From Blautia sp. (GTDB lineage Bacteria > Bacillota > Clostridia > Lachnospirales > Lachnospiraceae): a stretch of DNA of 64,000 nt. Each line of letters begins with the position of its first letter. Position 1 is the first letter of the stretch. A program made the translations under genes and the position numbers. The notes below the pieces were generated by a model. That model did not search any database. It was not told where the DNA came from and saw only the letters and a list, made by a program, of their open reading frames with translations. Positions 16,912-25,191 of this stretch are shown here, in pieces. The DNA lies in contig JARIAR010000013.1 in the NCBI GenBank assembly GCA_029257805.1, positions 48,532-112,531 of the forward strand. The letters are read 5' to 3'.

Positions 16912-18572
16912 AATATGCTGAAAACAACAGGATATCCCACAGACAGTTATATAGACAAATGATATTGTCCTTTAGTGCTCCTTTTCTTCTATGTCTTTTT
17001 GGAAAAGACAAAATTTTAGGCATACAGGGAATCGCAGGGATAGTGACAGCACTTGTTCTTCTTATGTTTTATGTGATCTTTCTGATTCGTCTTGCACCGG
17101 ATTTTGTGAATCCTTTGAAAACTCTGGGGCGTTTCTGGGGAAGGGCAGCAGGTGTATTTTTTCTTATATACATTTTTCTAACAGGGGCATTTCTTTTAGA
17201 ACTTCTGGAAAAGATCGTACCGCAAAGTCTTGTGCCAGGAGTTTCAGGAAAATGGCTGTCGTTGGCAGCTGTTCTTTGTGCTGCACTGGGGACCCATAAG
17301 GGGATGCAGAGAAGAGGAAGGGCAGCAGAAGTCTCCGGAGGGATTTTCCTTTTGGGAATTGGTTTTATGCTGATCTTTTCTTTGGGGCAGGCAAAAGTTT
17401 CTTATCTGGCACAAATGCCTCTTTCTTTTTCTGATGGTGGAAAAGGTGTTCTGAGAAGCGCGTATGGAATTTTGTGTGCTTTTAGCGGGATCGGGCTGCT
17501 CCCCTTTGCTTTGCAGGATGTGGAAAAGCAGGGAAGTGCAGGAAAAACTCTAATGTTTGGCTTTTTAACATTAGGCGGGATATTAATATCTGTGCTTCTG
17601 GTTCTTCCGGCTGTTTTTGGATGGTCTCGTCTTGTTTCAGAAAAATATCCAATATTGCCGCTTCTTGCAGGGGCTGATATGCCGGGAAATATACTGTCCA
17701 GATTTGATGTTTTATGGATGGGATTTTTGCTTTATGGACTTCTTTTTTCTCTGGGAAGTCTTTTGCATTACGGACATCAGATTATTAAAAAATGTGAAAT
17801 GGGAACAGGACGTTTCTGGATGGCAGCGGTAATGTATATCCTTTCTTTGTGGAAAGTGAAAGGATATGGAAATTATCTGGCATATATTTTTCTGCCCGGT
17901 CTTCTTTTGATACAGATGGTTTTTATGACGGCAGGACGAGACAGAAGGAGAAAAAGAATGGAAGCAGGAACAATAGCTGCTGTTCTTGTATTCTGTTTGT
18001 TTTTGGGAGGGTGTGCCGGGGTAGAACCGGAAGAAAGAATGTATGCCCTGGCGCTTGGAATTGATTCTGCTCCAGAAGGATTTGCGGTAACTTATGGAAC
18101 TCCGGATATGGCGCGGGCTACAGGACAGGAAAAGCCGGATGAAAATGGCAGGGAAGTAGTGACAGTAAAAGGAGAAAGCTTTGACCGGATAGAAGAAAAC
18201 TACGGCCGTTCTCAGGAAAAATTTATGGATCTGGGACATTTAGAGGTTTTGATAGTAGGAGAAAGTCTTATTCATGATGGAAGGTGGGAAGAGATTTTTG
18301 CTTATTTGAAAAATCAGCCGTTTGTAGGAGAAAATATTTATGTGTTCCGGGCAGAAAAAGCAGAAGAAATCTTAAAATGGAACGGAGGACAGGGAAGTTC
18401 TGTAGGAGAGTATTTAAAAGGGCTTCTGGAAAATGATTTTAGTGGAAAAAGAAAAAGAAAAGGTATAACCCTTCGGGAATTATATTATAGATGGTATGAA
18501 CAGGGAGAATTGCCGCATCTCCCAAGTCTTGTTTTGGAAGGGGAGGAATTGCAGACAGTATCAGATGCGTAA
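16908..18572 (+). CDS. germinant receptor GerB permease fused to GerC N-terminal lipoprotein domain
   Basis: One frame of 554 residues. Residues 1-350 form an APC-type GerAB permease with about ten membrane helices. Residues 351-554 begin with MEAGTIAAVLVFCLFLGGC, a full lipoprotein signal with lipobox LGGC, then a GerAC N-terminal domain (RMYALALGID, then FMDLGHLEVLIVGESL). A normal GerC has about 370 residues, so only about half is present. Inside the frame, AAGGAG at 17945-17950 lies seven bases before ATG 17958, so GerC could also be made on its own. No stop or frameshift separates the two parts. It overlaps gerA by 4 bases. Confidence 0.88.
   Translation: MKYAENNRISHRQLYRQMILSFSAPFLLCLFGKDKILGIQGIAGIVTALVLLMFYVIFLIRLAPDFVNPLKTLGRFWGRAAGVFFLIYIFLTGAFLLELLEKIVPQSLVPGVSGKWLSLAAVLCAALGTHKGMQRRGRAAEVSGGIFLLGIGFMLIFSLGQAKVSYLAQMPLSFSDGGKGVLRSAYGILCAFSGIGLLPFALQDVEKQGSAGKTLMFGFLTLGGILISVLLVLPAVFGWSRLVSEKYPILPLLAGADMPGNILSRFDVLWMGFLLYGLLFSLGSLLHYGHQIIKKCEMGTGRFWMAAVMYILSLWKVKGYGNYLAYIFLPGLLLIQMVFMTAGRDRRRKRMEAGTIAAVLVFCLFLGGCAGVEPEERMYALALGIDSAPEGFAVTYGTPDMARATGQEKPDENGREVVTVKGESFDRIEENYGRSQEKFMDLGHLEVLIVGESLIHDGRWEEIFAYLKNQPFVGENIYVFRAEKAEEILKWNGGQGSSVGEYLKGLLENDFSGKRKRKGITLRELYYRWYEQGELPHLPSLVLEGEELQTVSDA
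17945..17960 (+). promoter_or_regulatory. internal ribosome site and start inside the gerB-gerC frame
   Basis: AAGGAG, seven bases, ATG at 17958-17960, in frame at residue 351. The product would be a 204-residue lipoprotein starting with a complete signal peptide. Confidence 0.6.
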
Positions 18573-18584
18573 ATCCGAAAAATA

Positions 18585-18614
18585 GGAATAAATTTACAAA
18601 ATAAGGAAATACTT
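18585..18614 (+). promoter_or_regulatory. possible sigma-G-like promoter of the 81-aa gene
   Basis: GGAATA, 17-base spacer, AATACTT, 24 bases before the gene start. It matches the gerA element in both boxes and in spacing. Confidence 0.4.
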
Positions 18615-18637
18615 CCAGATATTCAGGAGGTATAAAA

Positions 18638-18883
18638 ATGGAAGTATTTAAAAACAGGCGGAGAAGAATTTTTCTGTCACTGGCAGCGGCGCTTGCTTTT
18701 ACAGCAGCAGTTCAGATCACACAAAAACCGAACCTGGCACAGACGGCTCAGCCGGAGATTGTGATGGCATGGTGGGGTACCATGTATCCTGATTTTTGTT
18801 TTTCGGAAAAACCCGAATCGGCTTACGAAAAAGGAAAGAAAGTAAAGATTTCCTTCTGGCTTGCGAAACATCTTGATTGGTGA
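18638..18883 (+). CDS. small exported or membrane-anchored protein of unknown function
   Basis: Not recognised. 81 residues with a basic start (KNRRRR), a hydrophobic stretch at about 12-28 (IFLSLAAALAFTAAVQI) that could be a signal peptide or anchor, then a short acidic and aromatic part with MAWWGTMYPDFCF. CAGGAGG lies six to seven bases before the ATG, a strong site that supports a real gene. The upstream sequence resembles the sigma-G-like element of the gerA operon, so expression in the forespore is possible. murI follows 39 bases later. Confidence 0.7.
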   Translation: MEVFKNRRRRIFLSLAAALAFTAAVQITQKPNLAQTAQPEIVMAWWGTMYPDFCFSEKPESAYEKGKKVKISFWLAKHLDW

Positions 18884-18922
18884 TAGAATAAAACGATAAC
18901 CAGAAAAGATGGAGAGAAATAA

Positions 18923-19744
18923 ATGAAGATAGATAGAAATGCGCCGGTAGGTGTTTTTGATTCCGGTGTGGGAGGGTTGACCGTTGCCAGGGAGATCATG
19001 CGGAATCTTCCCTCAGAGAAGATTGTATATTTTGGGGATACTGCAAGAGTACCCTATGGCAGCAAGTCAAAAGAAACGGTTATCCGTTATTCCCGTCAGA
19101 TTATTCGTTTTCTTCAGGAACAGCAGGTAAAGGCAATTGTGGTAGCATGTAATACAGCAAGCGCATTTGCTTTGGATCTTATTAAAGGCGAATTGGAAAT
19201 TCCTGTTTTAGGTGTGATTGAGCCGGGTGCAAGAGTGGCGGCTTCAGAGACAAAAAATAAACGTGTCGGTGTTATTGGAACAGAGGGAACAGTGGGCAGT
19301 GGTATTCATGCGTCTTATTTAAAGCGTCTGGATAAGGAGATTCAGGTAATAGGAAAAGCCTGCCCCCTGTTCGTTCCTCTTGTGGAAGAAGGATGGCTGC
19401 ATGATTCTCTTACAACAGAAGTTGCTTTTCGATATTTAAAAGAACTGCAGGAGAAAGACATTGACACCCTGATCCTTGGCTGCACCCATTATCCTCTTTT
19501 GAGATCTACCATCCGGGAAGTAATGGGAGAAAATGTAAGACTTGTAAATCCGGCATATGAAACGGCTTTGGAACTGGGAAGGCTTCTGAAAGAAAAAGAT
19601 CTTCTTAATACAGGAACAAAGCAGGAGAAATTCCCATATAAATTTTATGTAAGTGATCTTGCTGATAAATTTAAGGATTTCGCCAATTCAATCCTGCCAT
19701 ACGATGTGGAAATGACAAAAAAAATTGATATTGAAAGATATTAG
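18923..19744 (+). CDS. murI: glutamate racemase
   Basis: Makes D-glutamate for peptidoglycan (273 residues). Catalytic pair C76 (VVACNTASA) and C187 (LILGCTHYPLL) with D13, S14 in FDSGVGGLT and H189. The ATG is preceded by GGAGAG. The DUF1934 gene starts 16 bases after the stop and probably shares the transcript. Confidence 0.97.
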   Translation: MKIDRNAPVGVFDSGVGGLTVAREIMRNLPSEKIVYFGDTARVPYGSKSKETVIRYSRQIIRFLQEQQVKAIVVACNTASAFALDLIKGELEIPVLGVIEPGARVAASETKNKRVGVIGTEGTVGSGIHASYLKRLDKEIQVIGKACPLFVPLVEEGWLHDSLTTEVAFRYLKELQEKDIDTLILGCTHYPLLRSTIREVMGENVRLVNPAYETALELGRLLKEKDLLNTGTKQEKFPYKFYVSDLADKFKDFANSILPYDVEMTKKIDIERY

Positions 19745-19760
19745 GAGTAGAGAGATACAT

Positions 19761-20207
19761 ATGGAAAAAGACGTATTGATACATGTGCGTGGTCTTCAGA
19801 TGATAGATGGAGAAGATGATCAGGAGCCTATTGAGATTGTAGTTCCAGGAGAATATTATTATCGCAATGGCAGCCATTATCTTCGTTATGAAGAAATTAT
19901 AGAGGAGTCATCAAAACCCACCATCAATTACATAAAAATGTCCCAGGAAGGTGTTGAAGTACGTAAAAAAGGACTTATTAATGTTCATATGGTTTTTGAA
20001 CAGGGAAAAAAGAATATGACATATTACACAACGCCTTATGGTACGCTGCAAATGGGGATTGCCGCAACAAACCTGGAACTGCAGGAAGAGGAAAATATGA
20101 TAGATATGAAAGTGGATTATGCACTTGATATGAATGAAGAACACGTGGCAGACTGCTATCTGGCTATACAGGCTCAGTCAAAAAATGCAAAAGATTTTTC
20201 ACTCTAA
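19761..20207 (+). CDS. DUF1934 (YwiB-like) beta-barrel protein
   Basis: A 148-residue cytoplasmic protein of the DUF1934 family, a lipocalin-like small beta-barrel of unknown role. Typical features are the opening MEKDVLIHVRGLQ, alternating beta strands and the GTLQMGI segment. ATG 19761 with AGGAG 12 bases upstream is used; the frame extends back to 19725 into murI without a better site. It ends next to a symmetrical terminator shared with the convergent membrane-protein gene. Confidence 0.85.
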   Translation: MEKDVLIHVRGLQMIDGEDDQEPIEIVVPGEYYYRNGSHYLRYEEIIEESSKPTINYIKMSQEGVEVRKKGLINVHMVFEQGKKNMTYYTTPYGTLQMGIAATNLELQEEENMIDMKVDYALDMNEEHVADCYLAIQAQSKNAKDFSL

Positions 20208-20209
20208 AT

Positions 20210-20249
20210 AAAAATGCTGTGACACAGATTTACTGTGCACAGCATTTTT
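20210..20249. terminator. bidirectional terminator
   Basis: A 12-bp perfect stem AAAAATGCTGTG / CACAGCATTTTT between convergent genes, with A and T tracts on both sides. Confidence 0.85.
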
Positions 20250-20253
20250 ATTT

Positions 20254-20700
20254 TTATTTGGATTTTTTAAATCTAGAAAAAAAGCCTTTTTTCTTAGGTG
20301 CCGGTGCTTCCAGAGAACCACGAATGCCTCTTACGCCGACAATATATAAACCGCTTACTTCTGCTTTGATTTCTTTTTTTACAGGAATCAGTTCGAAAAC
20401 TTTTTCATCTGCAATCATAATGGAAATCTTTGGACCGATTTTTGCCTTAACAATTGGCAGTTTAGAGCGGCGCAACATCTTCGGAGTCTGGTCAATGACC
20501 ATTTGTGGAAGTCCGGATTCTTTTAGCGGTAACCGTTTTTTATCAATTACTAACATGGAAACGGTTTGTTTGGTTGCTTCGATTTGTGCCTGCTGTTCTT
20601 CCTGTTTTTTCTGTGCTTTTTTGCCCCAGAAATAAAGAGCGATAAGTACACCGATAAGAATTACCAGGATGACCAGAAGGACGATTGTTACTTTGCTCAT
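20254..20700 (-). CDS. single-pass membrane protein of unknown function
   Basis: Not recognised. 148 residues: an N-terminal membrane helix at about 4-25 (VTIVLLVILVILIGVLIAL), a charged coiled segment (KKAQKKQEEQQAQIEATKQ) and a compact domain of about 80 residues rich in beta-type sequence (MLVIDKKRLPLKESGLPQMV, VKAKIGPKISIMIADEKVFELIPV), ending in a basic tail. The start at 20700 has a strong AGGAGG site six bases upstream; a longer frame to 20784 has none. Topology suggests the domain faces the cytoplasm or wall side undecided. It stands alone on its strand. Confidence 0.75.
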   Translation of the reverse strand: MSKVTIVLLVILVILIGVLIALYFWGKKAQKKQEEQQAQIEATKQTVSMLVIDKKRLPLKESGLPQMVIDQTPKMLRRSKLPIVKAKIGPKISIMIADEKVFELIPVKKEIKAEVSGLYIVGVRGIRGSLEAPAPKKKGFFSRFKKSK

Positions 20701-20837
20701 AAGAATCCTCCTGTAAATGGAATTATTTTTAGATAAATAGTATTGCGTAAAGTATATTTTATCATTATTTTTAAAAAAAGGCAATTATTAAAAACTGATT
20801 TTATATGTTTCCGGAAGATTTTGTCGCATATGGGGGA

Positions 20838-20870
20838 AAACCTGTAAAAGCAGTGGAATTTTGCAGGTTT
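20838..20870. promoter_or_regulatory. 12-bp-arm inverted repeat upstream of the deacetylase-like operon
   Basis: AAACCTGTAAAA (20838-20849) pairs with TTTTGCAGGTTT (20859-20870) with one G-U pair around a nine-base centre. It covers the -35 position for the TATAAT at 20877-20882, so it may be an operator. The -35 itself (TGGAAT) is poor. Confidence 0.5.
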
Positions 20871-20960
20871 ACAAGGTATAATAAATTCACAGTAAAGGCT
20901 ATGAGAATAAGAAAACAGAAAAGAGAAACACTAATGGTATTGTGAGGAGAAGAAAAGGAT

Positions 20961-22451
20961 ATGGCGGATATAGATAAAGAAAAACGGGAGCTGTCTGATG
21001 AAGAATATGAGAGGCGCAGAGAAATGCGCCGAAAGCGAATGGCGCTTCGTAAGAAGAAACAGAAGCGGAGAAAACTCCTAAAACGGGTAGTTTGTGTTGC
21101 GGGAGTTGTGATCCTGGTATCCGGTCTTGGGTATGCAGGGATGCAGATAAGAGAAAAAGGACAAAAACAGGAGACAGGAGAAAGACAAAAAGCAGCAGAT
21201 AAGGGGAAGGAGCAGAATACAGATCTGCAGTCACAGGAGAATATACTGGAAGAAACAGGAGATTCTAAGGGGCCGTTGGAAGAGGCAAAATTTTATGCCG
21301 CACAATATGATTATGATAAGGCAATTGCACGTCTGAAACAGGAGCCGGATTATGAAAATAATCCGGAAATGCAAAAGGCAGTAAAAGAGTTTGAAGAGAC
21401 AAAGGCATCCTGTGTATCGTGGCCGCTGGAAGAAGTAACTCATGTTTTTTATCATACTATGATTGTGGATACTGCCAAAGCTTTTGATGGAGATTATAAA
21501 GAAGCAGATTATAATCAGGTTATGACAACTCTTGAAGAATTTAATAAAATTACCCAGACCATGTACGATAAAGGGTATGTTATGGTAAGTATATACGATA
21601 TGGCAACAGTAGACGAAAATGGGAATATGACACCAGGAGAAATTCTTTTGCCACCGGGAAAAATTCCATTTGTTCTTTCTCAGGATGACGTAAGTTATTA
21701 TCATTATATGGAAGGAGACGGATATCCTTCCAAGCTGGTTGTGGATAAAGAGGGGAAGGTCCGCAATGAATATATAGAGGATGATGGAAGCGTTTCTATT
21801 GGAGATTACGATATGGTACCGCTGATCGATCGTTTTGTAGAACAACATCCGGATTTTTCTTACAGAGGCGCAAAAGGAATTATTGCATTAACAGGATATA
21901 ACGGAATACTTGGATATCGTACAGACATAAGTTATGAAACGAGACCAGAGGATCTGGATCGTGATAAAGTGAAGTGGCTGGAGGAACATCCGGATTTTGA
22001 TCTGGATAAAGAAAGAGAAGAAGCGAAAAAGGTTGCTGCAGCGATGAAAGAAAATGGATGGCTTTTTGCAAGTCATACATGGGGCCATCAGAATGTAGCA
22101 GAAGCATCTTTGGAAAAACTTCAGGCAGACACTCAGAGATTTAAAGAGAATGTAGATCCGCTGATTGGCGGAACAGACATTATTATTTTTGCATTTGGAA
22201 CAGATCTGACAAATTATGAGGATTATTCCGGCGATAAGTTTGAATATTTTAAAAGCCAGGGATATAACTATTACTGTAATGTGGATTCCAGTAAGTATTT
22301 TGTCCAGATACGCGACCGGTATTTCCGTCAGGGAAGAAGAAACCTGGATGGATATCGGATGTACTATAATCCGGAGATGTTGGAAGATCTTTTTGATGCA
22401 AAAGAAGTATTTGACCCGGCAAGACCTACGCCTGTAAAGCCGATGGGTTAA
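20961..22451 (+). CDS. membrane-anchored polysaccharide-deacetylase-like protein
   Basis: 496 residues: basic cytoplasmic start, one membrane helix at about 43-61, an outside linker, a TPR-like stretch (about 105-150) and a divergent NodB fold from about 155. Metal residues are present: D242-D243 in SQDDVSYY (motif 1) and H372, H376 in HTWGH (motif 2). The usual RxPYG motif is replaced by FAFGTD, and about 130 residues separate motifs 1 and 2, far more than in standard NodB enzymes. It may deacetylate a wall or capsule polymer or only bind one. The next gene encodes a paralogue; four genes in a row with gaps of 23-43 bases form one operon. Confidence 0.8.
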   Translation: MADIDKEKRELSDEEYERRREMRRKRMALRKKKQKRRKLLKRVVCVAGVVILVSGLGYAGMQIREKGQKQETGERQKAADKGKEQNTDLQSQENILEETGDSKGPLEEAKFYAAQYDYDKAIARLKQEPDYENNPEMQKAVKEFEETKASCVSWPLEEVTHVFYHTMIVDTAKAFDGDYKEADYNQVMTTLEEFNKITQTMYDKGYVMVSIYDMATVDENGNMTPGEILLPPGKIPFVLSQDDVSYYHYMEGDGYPSKLVVDKEGKVRNEYIEDDGSVSIGDYDMVPLIDRFVEQHPDFSYRGAKGIIALTGYNGILGYRTDISYETRPEDLDRDKVKWLEEHPDFDLDKEREEAKKVAAAMKENGWLFASHTWGHQNVAEASLEKLQADTQRFKENVDPLIGGTDIIIFAFGTDLTNYEDYSGDKFEYFKSQGYNYYCNVDSSKYFVQIRDRYFRQGRRNLDGYRMYYNPEMLEDLFDAKEVFDPARPTPVKPMG

Positions 22452-22491
22452 AACCGGAAGAGGGGGATTATAAAACGAAAGGGGATTCTTT

Positions 22492-23901
22492 ATGAAAAAA
22501 AAGAGAATTGGCATACTGGCGTCAGTTCTTTGTACTGCGATGTTTTTAAACGGATGTGGATTTTTACCGTTTGAAGAAAAGTCGTTTTATTCCAAAGAGG
22601 GAAAAAAAGCGGTTGATGTAAAGCCGGAAGTAGCGGCTGAACCAGAACCGACTGCCCCTCCGGTAAAAGAAGATACAAAAAAAGAAACGAAAAAAGATAC
22701 AAACAACGGCGAGCTGGATAAGGTTCTTTCAAAGGCAGAGAGAATGGCAGCCCAGTACAATTACGATGGGGCCATTAAATATTTGAAAGAACAGGGGGAA
22801 TATGACAGCAATAAAGCATTACAGGATGCAGCTGCAGAGTATGAAAATATACGTGCCACATGTGTGGAATACCCATTAGAAAAAATCACACATGTTTTCT
22901 TCCATACCTTGATCGTGGATCCCTCAAGGGCATTTGACGGTGATTCTGATGAAGCAGGGTACAATCAGGTGATGACTACGATCAGTGAATTTAACAAAAT
23001 TATAGAGACGATGTATAACAAAGGGTATGTCTTGGTAAGTCCCCATGACATGGCCACGGTAAATGAAGACGGTTCTATGAGCAGAGGGAAGATCATGCTT
23101 CCTCCCGGAAAAATCCCCTTTGTTTTATCCCAGGACGATGTGAGCTATTATCACTATATGGATGGAGACGGGTTTGCAAGCAAACTGGTTCTTGATAAAG
23201 AGGGAAAAGTAAAATGTGAATATGTGGAAGCGGATGGAAGTGTTTCGGTTGGAGATTATGATATGGTTCCGCTTCTGGATAGTTTTGTAAGAAAACACCC
23301 GGATTTTTCCTATCATGGACGAAAAGGCATTCTTGCTATGACCGGGTATAATGGAGTTCTGGGATATCGAACAGATATTGCATATAAAACAGGAGAAAAT
23401 CTTCAGGATAATCAGAGAGAATTTCTGGAAAAACATCCCGACTTTAACTTTGATGAAGAAGTAAAGCGTGCAAAAGAAGTTGCAGAAGCTATGAAAAAAA
23501 CAGGCTGGGAGTTTGCAAGTCATACGTGGGGGCATAAAAATGCAACAGAATCCAGCGCAGAAGAACTGCAGACAGATAATGAGAAATGGGAAGCATATGT
23601 GGCTCCTATTCTTGGAAAAACAGATATGATTATCTTTGCATTTGGAGCAGATATCGGAGACTGGCAGGAATATTCGGAGGATAATGCTAAATTTGCATAT
23701 TACAAGAGCAGGGGTTATAATTACTACTGCAATGTAGATTCGAACCAGTACTGGGTACAGATTACGGATCGATTTTTCCGTCAGGGAAGAAGAAATCTGG
23801 ATGGATATCGGATGTATTATAACCCGGAAATGTTAAGTGATCTGTTTGATGTATCAGAAGTATGGGATAATTCCAGACCGACTCCCGTACCGGAGATATA
23901 G
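22492..23901 (+). CDS. lipoprotein polysaccharide-deacetylase-like protein, paralogue
   Basis: 469 residues, clearly a tandem paralogue of the preceding protein over the whole C-terminal 370 residues (shared QVMTT, SQDDVSYYHYM, GYNG, SHTWGH, RQGRRNLDGYRMYYNPEML segments). The membrane helix is replaced by a lipoprotein signal with lipobox LNGC and C22 as the lipidation site, then a Pro/Glu/Lys-rich linker. Metal ligands D-D and H-H are retained and the RxPYG motif is again altered (FAFGAD). One copy tethered by a helix and one by lipid suggests a duplication with division of labour. GGGGATT precedes the ATG. Confidence 0.8.
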   Translation: MKKKRIGILASVLCTAMFLNGCGFLPFEEKSFYSKEGKKAVDVKPEVAAEPEPTAPPVKEDTKKETKKDTNNGELDKVLSKAERMAAQYNYDGAIKYLKEQGEYDSNKALQDAAAEYENIRATCVEYPLEKITHVFFHTLIVDPSRAFDGDSDEAGYNQVMTTISEFNKIIETMYNKGYVLVSPHDMATVNEDGSMSRGKIMLPPGKIPFVLSQDDVSYYHYMDGDGFASKLVLDKEGKVKCEYVEADGSVSVGDYDMVPLLDSFVRKHPDFSYHGRKGILAMTGYNGVLGYRTDIAYKTGENLQDNQREFLEKHPDFNFDEEVKRAKEVAEAMKKTGWEFASHTWGHKNATESSAEELQTDNEKWEAYVAPILGKTDMIIFAFGADIGDWQEYSEDNAKFAYYKSRGYNYYCNVDSNQYWVQITDRFFRQGRRNLDGYRMYYNPEMLSDLFDVSEVWDNSRPTPVPEI

Positions 23902-23944
23902 GAGCTGTAATTTATAAAAATAAGAATAAAGAAGGGAGCAGGAT

Positions 23945-25168
23945 ATGAAGAAAAAAATATACCTTGCTATTTTGACATTATGTATTGCACTTACAGGAAC
24001 AGCATGTGGTACAGACACAAATAAAAAAGCGGATGAGACAAAAACAGAGGCGGATAAAGATCAGAAATCCACCGGAGGAACACGCCTTGTATCTGTAAAA
24101 GATATAGATAAATATATTACCATTGGACAGTATAAGGGAATTTCCCTGGAGAATGTTGTAGAGGAGATCACAGACGCGGAAGTGGATGCAAGTATTGAAC
24201 AGGATCTTCAAAATACAGCAGAAAAAGTCAAAGATGGATCTGTGGAAGATGGGGATATTGTTGTTGTAGATTATACAGGACTTCTGGATGGAAAAGAATT
24301 TGAAGGAGGTTCTGCAAAAGAGCAGGAAATTACTATAGGTGCCGGCGGATTCATTCCGGGATTTGAGGATGGAATCATAGGAATGAAAGAGGGAGAAACA
24401 AAAGAGGTGCCTGTTACATTTCCGGAGGAATATTTTGAACCGACTATGGCAGGAAAAGAGGTTGTGTTTAAAATCACTCTTCATTCATTCCGTCGTGCAG
24501 CAGAACTTACCGATGAATGGGTAACAAAAAACACCGATTATAAGAACGTAAAAGAATACAAAGAAGAAAGAAAAAAGACGCTTCAGGGATATGCAAACGA
24601 GGCTGCCAGAAATCAGCTTCTTCAGTCTGCATGGGAAGCAGTTACAGGAACATCAGAGATTAAAGAGTATCCAAAGGCAGATATAGAGGAAAGAAAAGCA
24701 GAATTTGAAAACCAGATCAAGATGTATGCAAAGCAGGGTGGTATGGAACTGGAAGAATATCTGAAAAGCCAGAATGTGTCTAAGGAACAGTTTGATACAC
24801 AATGTCAGAATTATGCAGAAGCAAAAGTAAAACAGAATCTTATTATTCAGGGAATTATGGATGCAGAAAATATGACGTTGGAAGATAAAGAAAGTATGGC
24901 GATTCAGAATGAATTGATCGACATGTATAAAGTGAAAGATCTGGCAGAACTTGTGGATAAATATGGACAAATGTCTGTGGATGACGCAATTGGACTGCTT
25001 CGTGTGGAAAACTTTATTGTAGAAAATGCAAACATTCAGGATAAAGTTTCCGAAAACGGAACAGTTGGTGTCAGCGGCGATGGAGGCGATTCCGTAAGTG
25101 AGTCAGAAGAAACGGATACAGCCGAAGAAGCAGATGCAGGAGAAGAGGCAGATACAGCCGAACAATAA
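23945..25168 (+). CDS. lipoprotein FKBP-type peptidyl-prolyl isomerase, trigger-factor-like
   Basis: 407 residues. The signal peptide ends in LTGTAC with C21 as lipidated residue, so the protein works outside the membrane. An FKBP domain covers about 95-185 (VVDYTGLLDGKEFEGGSAKE, GFIPGFEDGIIGMKEGE), followed by a helical trigger-factor C-terminal-like domain (about 190-360) and an acidic Ser/Glu/Asp tail. The ribosome-binding N-domain of true trigger factor is missing, in line with an extracytoplasmic foldase. It lies in the operon of the two deacetylase-like proteins and may help fold them. Confidence 0.88.
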   Translation: MKKKIYLAILTLCIALTGTACGTDTNKKADETKTEADKDQKSTGGTRLVSVKDIDKYITIGQYKGISLENVVEEITDAEVDASIEQDLQNTAEKVKDGSVEDGDIVVVDYTGLLDGKEFEGGSAKEQEITIGAGGFIPGFEDGIIGMKEGETKEVPVTFPEEYFEPTMAGKEVVFKITLHSFRRAAELTDEWVTKNTDYKNVKEYKEERKKTLQGYANEAARNQLLQSAWEAVTGTSEIKEYPKADIEERKAEFENQIKMYAKQGGMELEEYLKSQNVSKEQFDTQCQNYAEAKVKQNLIIQGIMDAENMTLEDKESMAIQNELIDMYKVKDLAELVDKYGQMSVDDAIGLLRVENFIVENANIQDKVSENGTVGVSGDGGDSVSESEETDTAEEADAGEEADTAEQ

Positions 25169-25191
25169 AAAGAAAGGCAGGAGACTTTAAA

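Noticed and set aside
16890..16930. Frameshift between gerA and the fused gerB-gerC gene
   Set aside because: The 4-base ATGA overlap is a normal coupled junction and both proteins are complete at this boundary.
21888..22514. 208-codon minus-strand frame opposite the first deacetylase-like gene
   Set aside because: A similar frame appears opposite the paralogue, as expected from shared coding sequence, and both lack start signals.
22492..23901. Possibility that the two deacetylase-like genes are an assembly duplication
   Set aside because: The copies differ at many positions and have different anchors (helix versus lipobox), so they are true diverged paralogues.
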